Shown here piece after piece: positions 37,734 through 46,210 of a stretch of DNA of 64,000 nucleotides (positions are counted from its first letter, which is position 1; every line of letters begins with the position of its first letter). This stretch comes from Collinsella bouchesdurhonensis (lineage in GTDB: Bacteria > Actinomycetota > Coriobacteriia > Coriobacteriales > Coriobacteriaceae): assembly GCF_900155365.1 (NCBI RefSeq), contig NZ_LT699739.1, positions 304,333-368,332 on the forward strand. Direction: 5' to 3'. A program made the position numbers and the translations under genes. Under the pieces are notes generated by a model that saw only the letters and a list, made by a program, of their open reading frames with translations, did no database searches and had not been told where the DNA came from.

Positions 37734-39346
37734 AGAAGAGCTCGAGCATGATCGATTGACACTTGCTCGGTATCTCCCGAAAGCATACGCGCAATTTCCT
37801 CGATGCGGCCATCCCCAGTAATCGGCGCGATCGAGGTAACGGGAACCTCTGCGCCGCTATTCTTCGTGACCAGGTAATGCCGCGATGCCGCAACGGCAAT
37901 CTGTGCGGTATGCGTAACCACAATAACCTGATGCGTGCGGGCAAGATCGGAAAGAACAGACGCAAGGGAACGAGCGGTTGCTCCGCCCACGCCAGCATCG
38001 ATTTCATCAAAGACCATTGTCGAGACGCCATCGGCCTCTCCAAGAACAACGCTGCAGGCAAGCATGACTCGCGAAAGCTCACCGCCCGAAGCGACGCGGC
38101 GCAAAGGGCGCGGCGTTAAACCAGCACCGCTTCGATACAGCAGCTCATACGAACAGGAACCCGATTCGGTCCATGCCTTGCGATCGAGGTCGCGAACCTG
38201 CCAAACAAGCTCGGCACTTCCCATCTCAAGACGTGCAAGTTGCTTTCCCACCTCTCGACAGAATCGAGGGCCGGCCGCCGCGCGGCGGCGGGCAAGCTTT
38301 TTCGCCGCATCTTGAAGGGCGCGCTCAGAATCATCTACAAGACGCTTAGCCCGAGCAAGGCGCGCATCGGAATCGTTTACGAGACTCAATAGCTCGGAAC
38401 TTTGACGATACCGCTCAAAGACGTCATCCATCGAAGGCCCAAATTGACGCTTCAAAGCGTTGAGCGCACCTAGACGCTCATGCTTCGAAGCAAGATCGGC
38501 AGGATCGAAATCAACGGAATCGCGATAGCGGCGGAGCTCAGCGGCAGCATCCTCCATGGTAATGGCAGCACCACTTAGCTCATCGGCAAATCCAGCAAGA
38601 GCCGCATCGACACTTCCCATACGTGAAAGCTCAGCAATAGCACTGTTGAGAGTATCGAGCGCTCCTCCTTCGCCCGACAGATATTCCTGGGCATCATTTG
38701 CAGAGGTAGCAAGCGCTTCTGCATGCTCAGCACGAGGAAGGATCTCTTCCAATTCCTCTAGCTCACCGGGCTTGGGATCGACTTCTTCGATTCTCTCAAC
38801 ACAAAAACGAGCTTCTTCAAGACGTGAGCCCTGAGTACGCGCGGCTCGCTCGAGCTCCTCATATTCCCTTAACTGACGCTTATGTTCACGAAAAGCAGCA
38901 ATATAGGCAGCGTGTGCAGGAGCGATGGTGTCTCGCGACCAGGTATCGACCATGGTCAGGTGATATGCAGTGTCAAGCAGATGCTGATGTTCATGCTGAC
39001 CGCATATATCGACGAGTGGACGCACCTGAGACGCAAGCTCCGAAACGCTTGCCAAGGAGCCGTCGATCTTAACACGGCTACGACCGTCGGCGGAAAGCCG
39101 CCGCTCAACAACAAAACCCTCGACATCAGCATCACTGCGATAGAGTCGACCTTGAACAAGGGCTCCCGCCTCGCCCTCTCGCACACAAGAGGAGTCTGCG
39201 CGCTCACCCATCAAGAGCTTTAAAGCCGAGAGAAGTGCCGTCTTGCCAGCACCCGTCTCACCGGTAAGAGCCGTCAGACCTGGAGCGAACGAAATCTGTG
39301 CATCGCTAATCAGCGCGATATTGCGGACAAGCAACTCATCAATCAT
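37709..39346 (-). CDS. recN: DNA repair protein RecN
   Basis: SMC-like ATPase that acts early at double-strand breaks. The 545-residue protein has Walker A GETGAGKTALLSAL near residue 30, an N-terminal SMC head, a central coiled coil of about 200 residues, the signature RVASGGELSRVMLA and Walker B MVFDEIDAGVGG. The ATG at 39346 gives the family N-terminus (MIDELLVRNIALI); an upstream extension to 39418 lies inside nadK and is rejected. It overlaps nadK by eight bases. The tlyA-nadK-recN order is conserved among Gram-positive bacteria, where argR often sits in between; argR is absent here. Confidence 0.96.
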   Translation of the reverse strand: MIDELLVRNIALISDAQISFAPGLTALTGETGAGKTALLSALKLLMGERADSSCVREGEAGALVQGRLYRSDADVEGFVVERRLSADGRSRVKIDGSLASVSELASQVRPLVDICGQHEHQHLLDTAYHLTMVDTWSRDTIAPAHAAYIAAFREHKRQLREYEELERAARTQGSRLEEARFCVERIEEVDPKPGELEELEEILPRAEHAEALATSANDAQEYLSGEGGALDTLNSAIAELSRMGSVDAALAGFADELSGAAITMEDAAAELRRYRDSVDFDPADLASKHERLGALNALKRQFGPSMDDVFERYRQSSELLSLVNDSDARLARAKRLVDDSERALQDAAKKLARRRAAAGPRFCREVGKQLARLEMGSAELVWQVRDLDRKAWTESGSCSYELLYRSGAGLTPRPLRRVASGGELSRVMLACSVVLGEADGVSTMVFDEIDAGVGGATARSLASVLSDLARTHQVIVVTHTAQIAVAASRHYLVTKNSGAEVPVTSIAPITGDGRIEEIARMLSGDTEQVSIDHARALLEEAGTLD

Positions 39347-40196
39347 GACGAACACCGTAAAAAACGCGAGAAACGGAATTATAGAAGCTTTCGGGTCCAT
39401 AATCGAGCAGCAAAACATCGGCGTCGCCGCGTCTCACGGCAACATACTCCACGTCGCCCTCTGGATTCAAGAACTGGCCGTCCACCGCAATAGCGGGAAC
39501 AGAAGGGCGGTCATGTGACATGGCAATTTCCACAACATCGGAAGGTGACGTGAGGAAGGCTCGGGCCTGGATGGTATGAGGCGCGATGGGAACACAGACC
39601 ATACCCGAAAAATCGGGACTGACAATGGGTCCACCGGCCGAAAGCGCATAGCCCGTAGAGCCTGTCGCCGTAGATACGACAACGCCATCGCCACGAAGGC
39701 GATCGATATGATGGCCCGAAACGCAGATATCGAACTCGACCATGTCGGAAAGCGGTCCACGCGTGAGAGCCAGATCGTTAAGGGCCTGAGCGACGATAAC
39801 GCGCTCCTCACCATTTGGCAGCACGCTGTGAACCTCGCAGCAAAGCGTAGCGCGACGGCTTACATGCATCTCATCTGCAAGCGCATCGGAAACAACGCGC
39901 AATATATCGCCTTCCTCGGGATTCGCCGCTGTGAGGAAGCCAACATGGCCATAGGAAAGGCCTAAGATAGGAATCTCGTTTGTGCCAACGAGATGGGCCG
40001 CTCGCAGCAACGTGCCATCGCCGCCAAGCGAGATAACAAGATCAAAATCGGAGATATCGGTTTCGTCTTTAATGCCAGATCGCTGATCGACCGCCCAAGC
40101 GACCTCGACACCTTGGCGAGTAAGCCAAAGCTCAAGGGTCAAGCCGCTTTGGATCGCCTCGTCCTTGTAATAATTGGGGACCAAAAAGACTTTCAT
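39339..40196 (-). CDS. nadK: NAD kinase
   Basis: Phosphorylates NAD to NADP. The 285-residue protein contains the kinase core ISLGGDGTLLRAAH near residue 55, NEIPILGLSYGHVGFLT near 90, and LRGDGVVVSTATGSTGYALSAGGPIV near 165. Its ATG overlaps the tlyA stop (ATGA), with GGAG only two bases away, so translation is probably coupled. Its 3' end overlaps recN. Confidence 0.96.
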   Translation of the reverse strand: MKVFLVPNYYKDEAIQSGLTLELWLTRQGVEVAWAVDQRSGIKDETDISDFDLVISLGGDGTLLRAAHLVGTNEIPILGLSYGHVGFLTAANPEEGDILRVVSDALADEMHVSRRATLCCEVHSVLPNGEERVIVAQALNDLALTRGPLSDMVEFDICVSGHHIDRLRGDGVVVSTATGSTGYALSAGGPIVSPDFSGMVCVPIAPHTIQARAFLTSPSDVVEIAMSHDRPSVPAIAVDGQFLNPEGDVEYVAVRRGDADVLLLDYGPESFYNSVSRVFYGVRHD

Positions 40197-40996
40197 AGCT
40201 CCTCAGTCTTCTCCTTGAGCCTCGAAACCTGTAACCTCACGTCATCAGACGAGCCGTCATTAAAGCGAACTCGATCACCGTAAATGAAAAACTCACGATT
40301 GCCCTTAGCCCCATGAATGGGCGAGGCACAGATATCGACCGGATACAAACCGTGAGCGGCAAATAAATCGATGGTCTGCGCAAGAACGCGTGCATGTACC
40401 TTCGGATCGCGAACGATACCGCCTTCCCCCACCTCATGGGTCTGTGCCTCAAACTGAGGTTTTACAAGGGAAACAAACGCACCATGCGGCGCGAGCAATT
40501 CAAGCGTTGCAGGAAGAATAGTCCGAATGCTCGTAAAGGATACGTCGCAGACAGCAAGATCGAAAGAGGAATTAAATCCTTGAGCGGGAAGGTCCACTAT
40601 GTTGGTTCGCTCGTGCAGGTCAACGCGTTCATCGTTTCGAAGCGACCAGTCAAACTGGGCATGGCCGACATCGACCGAAACCACGCGACGAGCGCCGCGT
40701 TTAAGCAGGCAATCGGTAAAACCGCCGGAAGAACAACCGATATCAAGGCAATAGAGATCATGCACGTCAACACGAAAGGCATCTAAAGCCCCAGATAGCT
40801 TAAGACCGCCTCGACTTACATAGGGAATACGGCCCTTAACATGCAAGTCGCACCCAATCTCAACCCGTACCGCGGGGGAAGAAAAACGCTCCCCCGCACA
40901 GGACACAAGGCCCGCCATGCACATACGCAAGGCATCATCGCGCGTCTGGCAAATACCCTGCGCAATCATCTCATCATCTAAACGGCGCCGCTTCAT
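40193..40996 (-). CDS. tlyA: TlyA-family rRNA 2'-O-methyltransferase
   Basis: TlyA methylates ribose at 16S C1409 and 23S C1920 in mycobacteria, affecting capreomycin sensitivity; some members methylate only one site. The 267-residue protein has an N-terminal S4 RNA-binding domain (KRRRLDDEMIAQGICQTRDD) and an FtsJ-like Rossmann domain with YVSRGGLKLSGALDAF, DIGCSSGGFTDCLLKRGA and LVKPQFEA. The old name hemolysin is misleading. No clear Shine-Dalgarno site precedes the ATG, eight bases after xseB. Confidence 0.93.
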   Translation of the reverse strand: MKRRRLDDEMIAQGICQTRDDALRMCMAGLVSCAGERFSSPAVRVEIGCDLHVKGRIPYVSRGGLKLSGALDAFRVDVHDLYCLDIGCSSGGFTDCLLKRGARRVVSVDVGHAQFDWSLRNDERVDLHERTNIVDLPAQGFNSSFDLAVCDVSFTSIRTILPATLELLAPHGAFVSLVKPQFEAQTHEVGEGGIVRDPKVHARVLAQTIDLFAAHGLYPVDICASPIHGAKGNREFFIYGDRVRFNDGSSDDVRLQVSRLKEKTEEL

Positions 40997-41004
40997 GCGA
41001 GCAA

Positions 41005-41247
41005 CTATTCTACGGCAGATTCGGAATGCGAATCGTCCTTCGCCGAAGTCTCTTCAAGTTGAGCGGCTTCGCGATCGGATAGCTCAAAGTTATCCACCAT
41101 CTCGACTGCCTTAGAGCCCAAAGCGATAGCCTCGTCAAAAAGATCGAGGCTATGCTCAAGAGAAGCGTCTTTCGCGCGCACAGCAGCGACGATATCGTCC
41201 ATGCGCGCCATAACGTCATCAAACGTATGGACTGTTGACTCAGACAT
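41005..41247 (-). CDS. xseB: Exodeoxyribonuclease VII small subunit
   Basis: Small helical partner of XseA in the single-strand exonuclease. The 80-residue product has the family pattern FDDVMARMDDIVAAVRAKDASLEHSLDLFDEAIALG (split here by reading: the core LEHSLDLFDEAI lies at about 34-45) and an acidic tail. The large subunit gene xseA, usually directly upstream, is not in this cluster: xseB follows nusB by two bases. Confidence 0.88.
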   Translation of the reverse strand: MSESTVHTFDDVMARMDDIVAAVRAKDASLEHSLDLFDEAIALGSKAVEMVDNFELSDREAAQLEETSAKDDSHSESAVE

Positions 41248-41249
41248 GG

Positions 41250-41783
41250 TTAGTCGTCCATATCCGTCGTATCGAGGACAATGGAATCGTCGCTGTCAGT
41301 CTCATCGGCCGACTCATCCACACGAGGAGTGAGGGCCGCGTCAAAGGCGGCATCGGCTGGCAGCTGAGTTTGACGAGCGATACGACCGAGAACGCCGTTG
41401 ACGAACTTCGCAGACTCATCGGTTCCGTATGCCTTGGCAATCTCCACCGCCTCATTGATCACGACAGCAGCATCCAGGCGATCGCTCGGATCGGCACAGC
41501 GAAGTTCAAAAACAGCGATGCGCAGCAAATTCCTGTCGGAAGCGGGCATGCGATTAAGATCCCAGTTCTTGGAGCACGCAACGAGAGCAGAATCGATCTC
41601 GTCGATATGCTCATATGCACCGCGAGCAAGCTCAACGGCATAATCGTCCAAGGGACCCTTGGACAGAAGATAGTCGCCAGCGAGAACAGCATCAACGGGC
41701 TTATCGAGAGCCTCGGCCTGGAACAGAATCTGAAGAGCCTGGCTACGCGCAAGCGTACGGCCGCGATTGACTTTAGAGCTCAA
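41250..41783 (-). CDS. nusB: Transcription antitermination protein NusB
   Basis: Binds boxA RNA with S10 and supports rRNA antitermination. The 177-residue protein is the all-helical NusB fold: RTLARSQALQILFQAEALD at the start, MPASDRNLLRIAVFELR near 80 and AVVINEAVEIAKAYGTDESAKFVNGVLG near 105, then an acidic Asp/Ser-rich tail of about 35 residues that is longer than usual. The start is TTG at 41783 with AAGGAG six bases upstream, three bases after the Asp23-family gene. Confidence 0.94.
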   Translation of the reverse strand: MSSKVNRGRTLARSQALQILFQAEALDKPVDAVLAGDYLLSKGPLDDYAVELARGAYEHIDEIDSALVACSKNWDLNRMPASDRNLLRIAVFELRCADPSDRLDAAVVINEAVEIAKAYGTDESAKFVNGVLGRIARQTQLPADAAFDAALTPRVDESADETDSDDSIVLDTTDMDD

Positions 41784-41786
41784 AAG

Positions 41787-42149
41787 CTACTCCTTGGGGA
41801 ATACCAGGTTGTCGATGCAAACATCGACAGCACAAACAGCAACGCCTACCTGCGCATCAATCGCCTTGGAAACGGCGACGCGCACAGCCTCGGCAAGCTT
41901 TTTAAACGGATAGCCAAAAAATACGGTCAAGCGGACGACGATATGAAGAGCGTCGTCTTCGACCGTAGCTTCGACCGCAGGAAGAGACGGAGAAGAAGTC
42001 TTGGACGAGAACATCGAAACAAGGTTTGCAGCAAGGTCGTTATTACCGACCGAGGCAACACCCTCAATGTCAGCAAGGGAACGAACGACTATTGTGGTCA
42101 GAACGTCCGGTGCGATAGCGATGCCATCAATCTTGATCTCTTGACTCAT
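41787..42149 (-). CDS. Asp23/Gls24 family envelope-stress protein
   Basis: The 120-residue protein matches the Asp23/Gls24 family: residues begin with KIDGIAIAPDVLTTIVVRSLADIEGVASVG, followed by the conserved later stretch LTVFFGYPFKKLAEAVRVAVSKAI. Family members are linked to alkaline or cell-envelope stress, and one (the relative of AmaP/Asp23 in staphylococci) lines the membrane. The ATG at 42149 has GGGTGAG upstream, so it is preferred over a GTG three codons earlier. Its place between accC and nusB is widely conserved in Firmicutes and Coriobacteriia. Confidence 0.88.
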   Translation of the reverse strand: MSQEIKIDGIAIAPDVLTTIVVRSLADIEGVASVGNNDLAANLVSMFSSKTSSPSLPAVEATVEDDALHIVVRLTVFFGYPFKKLAEAVRVAVSKAIDAQVGVAVCAVDVCIDNLVFPKE

Positions 42150-42164
42150 ATGACTCACCCATTT

Positions 42165-43520
42165 CTAGCAAAGATACTCGGGCATATGCTCAGGAATGAA
42201 ATCAGTGTACACGATTCCAGACGCAAACTGAGCGTTTCGCACAACATCCCGATGGAATGGAAGCGTTGTGGCGATTCCCTCGATCTCGCACTCATCAAGA
42301 GCGCGGCGAGCACGGGCAAGAGCCTGTGCACGGTCGGCACCCCAAACGATGATCTTGGCTACAAGAGAATCATACGTAGGTGGAATCGTATAGCCCTCAT
42401 ATACATGCGTCTCCACGCGCACGCCGGGTCCACCAGGCAAACGAAGGTGCTTGATGGTACCAGGACAAGGCCTGAATCCATGTGCAGGATCCTCTGCATT
42501 AATACGGAACTCGAACGCGTGGCCGGAAGGCACCGTAATGCCCCCATCGGGAACCGTCATGGGCTCACCGGATGCGATACGCAGCTGCTCACACACAAGA
42601 TCGGTACGCGTGATCTCCTCGGTCACCGGATGTTCCACTTGGATGCGGGTATTCATCTCCATAAAGTAGAAGCTGCCATCCTCATCGAGGAGAAACTCTA
42701 TGGTACCGGCATTGACGTAGCCAACTTCACGGACAGCGGTAATGGCGACCTTGCACATCTGGGCGCGCTGCTCATCGGAAAGCGCCGGGCTCGGAGCCTC
42801 CTCAACAAGCTTTTGATGACGGCGCTGAACGGAGCAATCGCGCTCGCAAAGGGCAGCAGCATGACCAAAAGAATCGGCCAGAACCTGAATCTCAACGTGG
42901 CGAGGGCGCAAGATGAGCTTTTCGAGATACACCTCATCGTTGCCAAAGGCGACACGCGCTTCGGAACGGGCGGCGTCGAATTCCTTCTGAAGATCTGCCG
43001 GATCATGCACCTCGCGCATACCCTTGCCGCCGCCGCCAGCGGACGCCTTGATGAGAACGGGATACCCGACAGCCTCCGCAAAGGCGCGCGCTTGCTCGAC
43101 GGACTCAACGGGGCCGTCGCTGCCAGGAACGGTAGGGACACCTGCAGCCTTCATGGTCTGCTTGGCATTGCTCTTCTCGCCCATCGCATCGATAACCTCG
43201 GGAGCGGGACCTATGAACACCAGATCGTTGTCGGCACAGGCGCGTGCAAATTCGGCGTTCTCGGACAAAAAGCCATAACCGGGATGAACCGCTTCGCATC
43301 CGCGCGAGACTGCAGCTCCGATGATGCGAGCATAGTCGAGATAGCTCTTGGCAGAAGGAGCCGGTCCAATGCAAACGCGCTCGTCAGCCTCAAGGACAGC
43401 TGTAGTATTCGTATCCGCCTCGGAATACGCAATGCAGCTTTTCACGCCTAGATCTTTGCAAGCACGAACGATACGCAACGCAATCTCGCCGCGGTTGGCG
43501 ATCAAAATCTTCTTGAACAT
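42165..43520 (-). CDS. accC: Biotin carboxylase
   Basis: Carboxylates the biotin of the carrier protein using ATP and bicarbonate. The 451-residue protein has the ATP-grasp enzyme layout: FKKILIANRGEIALRIVRAC at the start, GYGFLSENAEFA, the glycine loop SAGGGGKGMREV near 165, and FYFMEMNTRIQVEHPVTEEI near 285, all intact. It lies 48 bases after the carboxyltransferase-biotin-carrier fusion, so the pair together contains all three functions of a pyruvate-type carboxylase, and the carrier may also serve acetyl-CoA carboxylase. Confidence 0.96.
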   Translation of the reverse strand: MFKKILIANRGEIALRIVRACKDLGVKSCIAYSEADTNTTAVLEADERVCIGPAPSAKSYLDYARIIGAAVSRGCEAVHPGYGFLSENAEFARACADNDLVFIGPAPEVIDAMGEKSNAKQTMKAAGVPTVPGSDGPVESVEQARAFAEAVGYPVLIKASAGGGGKGMREVHDPADLQKEFDAARSEARVAFGNDEVYLEKLILRPRHVEIQVLADSFGHAAALCERDCSVQRRHQKLVEEAPSPALSDEQRAQMCKVAITAVREVGYVNAGTIEFLLDEDGSFYFMEMNTRIQVEHPVTEEITRTDLVCEQLRIASGEPMTVPDGGITVPSGHAFEFRINAEDPAHGFRPCPGTIKHLRLPGGPGVRVETHVYEGYTIPPTYDSLVAKIIVWGADRAQALARARRALDECEIEGIATTLPFHRDVVRNAQFASGIVYTDFIPEHMPEYLC

Positions 43521-43568
43521 CCGGATATCGGCCTTTCATAATACGAACAGGACAGAGCGAACAAAATC

Positions 43569-45440
43569 CTATTTCGAAGTAATAGGCTCCAGATAGAACA
43601 TCACCTGGCCGTACTCGACAGCATCGCCATTCTCGACGCACACCTCGCGAATCGTACCCATCTCGTCGGCAGCGATTTCGTTCATGAGCTTCATAGCTTC
43701 AACGATGCACAAGGTGGAGCCAGCCATGACCTCATCGCCCACGGCGACAAAGTCGGGATCGTCGGGGCTAGGCGCCGAATAGAACGTGCCGACCATGGGG
43801 CTCTTAACGGGCTTCCAACTCAAAGGACGCTTGGCGTCATCGGCCTCGGACTGCTCGGCGGGAGCAGCAGCCGCGGGAGGAGCGGCGGGAGCGGCCTGTG
43901 CGGCTGCGAGATTCGCCGCAAGGGCAACCTCAGGCTTACGAACGGTGATTTCGCTGCCGGCATCCTTGATGCTGATCTCGCCGATCTTGCTCTCCTCAAC
44001 AGCGCGAATAAGCTCGCGAATCTGATTCATATCCACGTAATCATCCTCCTTGGTCTGACTTGCGTCCTCATCGTGCAAGAACTCAACCGATTCGTTCGAG
44101 GGATGCTTGGACAAAAAGGCCCTAGCCTCCACCGGGAACATTGCATACATCAAGACATCTTCATCGCTATGTGCTAGCTCGCCGATCTCCTCCGCACACT
44201 GAGCAAAGGTCGGCGGTTCGTCGAGTGCCAACTCATTTCCAATCGTGGCGAGGTCGACGTTTTCGCCAAAGACCTTATGCATAATCTCAGAGTTAAACGG
44301 CGCGGGAGCATGACCATACGCACCAAGCAGATAGTCGCGCATCTCTTTGGACACGATGCTCCAGCGCTTGCCAGTAAGCACGTTCATGACAGCCTGGGTA
44401 CCGACGATTTGGCTCATAGGAGTAACGAGCGGCGGGAAACCGACCTCAGCGCGAACGCGCGGAATTTCAGCCACGACATCTTCCAGACGGTCAGTCGCAT
44501 GCTGGACCTCAAGCTGGCTCATGAGGTTGCTCATCATGCCGCCGGGAATCTGATGCTTATAGACCTGCATGTGAATGAGCGAGGAGACGCCGCGCTTATA
44601 GTGGCCGCGACGGCGCACCTCCTCCCAGTAGTTCGCGATCTCAAAGAGAAGGTTAAGATCGAATCCGGTATCGAAAGCAGATTCCTTGAAGGAAGCCGCG
44701 ACCATCTCAACTGCAGGATGGGAATTGCCCGAAGCAAGCGGAGCAGAAGCCGTATCGACAATCGAGGCGCCTGCTTCGGCGCCCTTGATAAAGCACGAAG
44801 GGGCCATGCCGCCAACATAGTGACTATGCAGATGGATCGGCACGTCAACAGCAGCACGCAAAGCATTCACAAGCTTCTCGGTGCGATACGGCGTGAGCAG
44901 GCCGGCCATATCCTTGATGCAGATGGTGTCTGCACCGAGCTCGGCAAGCTTACAGGCATAGTCGACATAGGAATCAAGGGTATGGACCGGGCTGGTCGTG
45001 TAAGAAATGGCAGGCTCAAAATGCGCACCGCAGGCTTTTACGGCACGGGCGCAATCGCGCATGTTATCGATATCGTTCAAAGCGTCGAAGACACGGAAGA
45101 CATCGATGCCGTTCTTGTGCGCACAGGCAATGAAGCGGTCGACAACATCGGAGGAATAATGGCGATAGCCAACGAGGTTCTGACCGCGCACGAGCATCGC
45201 GAGCGGAGTCTTGGGCGTAGCGGCTTTTATCTGACGAAGACGGTCCCAAGGGTTCTCATCTAGAAACCTCAGGCACGAATCGAACGTGGCACCGCCCCAC
45301 GCCTCGATGGCCCAATATCCAACTTCGTCCATCTTGGGCAAGATGGGAAGGATATCGCCGATAGTCATGCGCGTCGCCCAGAGCGACTGCTGTCCGTCAC
45401 GGATGGTCGTGTCCATCACGCGGAGGCGTTTATCAGCCAT
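43569..45440 (-). CDS. Carboxyltransferase (PycB/OadA type) fused to AccB-type biotin carrier
   Basis: The 623-residue chain joins two modules. Residues 1-460 are a carboxyltransferase of the pyruvate carboxylase subunit B / oxaloacetate decarboxylase alpha class: [16 protein letters not shown] near 10, [12 protein letters not shown] near 180 and the metal-binding [11 protein letters not shown] near 208. Residues 470-623 are a complete AccB-like carrier with its own N-terminal region ([19 protein letters not shown]), Ala/Pro linker, [13 protein letters not shown] thumb-type loop and biotin site EAMKLMN (Lys584). AccB normally occupies exactly this place before accC. An AAGGAGG site followed by in-frame GTG at 44036 could give a separate AccB. 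Confidence 0.93.
   Translation of the reverse strand: MADKRLRVMDTTIRDGQQSLWATRMTIGDILPILPKMDEVGYWAIEAWGGATFDSCLRFLDENPWDRLRQIKAATPKTPLAMLVRGQNLVGYRHYSSDVVDRFIACAHKNGIDVFRVFDALNDIDNMRDCARAVKACGAHFEPAISYTTSPVHTLDSYVDYACKLAELGADTICIKDMAGLLTPYRTEKLVNALRAAVDVPIHLHSHYVGGMAPSCFIKGAEAGASIVDTASAPLASGNSHPAVEMVAASFKESAFDTGFDLNLLFEIANYWEEVRRRGHYKRGVSSLIHMQVYKHQIPGGMMSNLMSQLEVQHATDRLEDVVAEIPRVRAEVGFPPLVTPMSQIVGTQAVMNVLTGKRWSIVSKEMRDYLLGAYGHAPAPFNSEIMHKVFGENVDLATIGNELALDEPPTFAQCAEEIGELAHSDEDVLMYAMFPVEARAFLSKHPSNESVEFLHDEDASQTKEDDYVDMNQIRELIRAVEESKIGEISIKDAGSEITVRKPEVALAANLAAAQAAPAAPPAAAAPAEQSEADDAKRPLSWKPVKSPMVGTFYSAPSPDDPDFVAVGDEVMAGSTLCIVEAMKLMNEIAADEMGTIREVCVENGDAVEYGQVMFYLEPITSK
44034..44049 (-). promoter_or_regulatory. 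Internal ribosome binding site and GTG for a free AccB
   Basis: On the minus strand AAGGAGG is followed after eight bases by an in-frame GTG (codon 469 of the fusion; 44034-44036), then ATG two codons on (44030). Initiation would yield a product of about 153-155 residues, the length of a normal AccB. Confidence 0.55.
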
Positions 45441-45466
45441 GTGAACCCCAATCTACGTGCTCTCGG

Positions 45467-45497
45467 TATAAAAAGGGCGGGGTAAATTCCCCCGCCC
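45467..45497 (-). terminator. Terminator after efp
   Basis: GGGCGGGG and CCCCGCCC form a perfect eight-base GC stem (45475-45497) around a short loop, followed on the minus strand by TTTTTATA. It lies about 25 bases after efp and separates it from the carboxylase genes. Confidence 0.92.
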
Positions 45498-45522
45498 GAT
45501 GCGGAATCGATGTACGCCGAAA

Positions 45523-46086
45523 TTAAACGCGGGAAACGAACTTGCCGTCGCGCGTATCGACCTTGATCCTCTCGCCCACGTTGAGATACATGGGAACCTG
45601 CACGATAGCACCGGTGTCGATGGTCGCGGGCTTGGAACCACCCTGAACGGTATCGCCCTTGAAGCCAGGGTCGGTCTCGGTGATCTCGGCCTCGATGAAC
45701 ATGGGCGGATTAACACCCATGAGGTCCTCATCTGCATACAGAAGCTGGCAAACGTCATTCTCGCGCAGCCACTTCGCGTTATCGCCGATGAAATCGGACG
45801 AGACGGGGATCTGATCGTAGGTCTCCATATTCATGAAGTAGTAGTTATCGCCATCGTTGTAGAGATACTGCATCTCGGTAGTGGTGAGGGTAACGCTCTC
45901 GAACTTAGAGCCAGCGTTGCAGGTCTGCTCGACAACACGACCAGTCCTGAGGTCCTTGGTCTTATAGCGAACGAACGCACCGCCCTTGCCCGGCTTGACA
46001 TGCTGGAACTCGACGATAGTGCAGATCTTGTCCTTAATCTTAAGACCGAGGCCGTTCTTAAAATCGGCAGTGGTGATGCTAGCCAT
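45523..46086 (-). CDS. efp: Elongation factor P
   Basis: Relieves ribosome stalling at proline runs. The 187-residue protein has the three beta-barrel domains of EF-P. The tip of domain I reads HVKPGKGGAF with Lys34 as the possible modification site; no EpmA or EarP gene is visible here. DIGDNAKWLRENDV and a C-terminal GERIKVDTRDGKFVSR fit the family. The ATG at 46086 has AAAGG upstream; an upstream frame to 46185 crosses the promoter and is not real. It has a -10 element 52 bases upstream and a strong terminator downstream, so it is probably monocistronic despite following pepP. Confidence 0.96.
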   Translation of the reverse strand: MASITTADFKNGLGLKIKDKICTIVEFQHVKPGKGGAFVRYKTKDLRTGRVVEQTCNAGSKFESVTLTTTEMQYLYNDGDNYYFMNMETYDQIPVSSDFIGDNAKWLRENDVCQLLYADEDLMGVNPPMFIEAEITETDPGFKGDTVQGGSKPATIDTGAIVQVPMYLNVGERIKVDTRDGKFVSRV

Positions 46087-46137
46087 GATTACCTTTCTAA
46101 CACTGAGCGGCAAAACGCTCCATACAGACAGTTTAAA

Positions 46138-46143
46138 AGTATA
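46138..46143 (-). promoter_or_regulatory. -10 element of efp
   Basis: TATACT on the minus strand would start transcription near 46131, giving a leader of about 45 nt. A -35 element is not evident. A short GAGCG/CGCTC stem lies in the leader. Confidence 0.45.
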
Positions 46144-46210
46144 CACGTTTCTTGGTTTCCCACGGTAAAGTACGCAAGGAAACACGACGTGTTGCAGGCT
46201 TGTTTCGACG

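Noticed and set aside
39347-39418. Upstream extension of recN
   Set aside because: It lies within nadK; the conserved RecN N-terminus begins at 39346.
41235-43451. Open frame of 738 codons on the plus strand
   Set aside because: It runs antisense over nusB, the Asp23 gene and accC, all with clear domains; its translation has no recognisable family and arises from codon bias.
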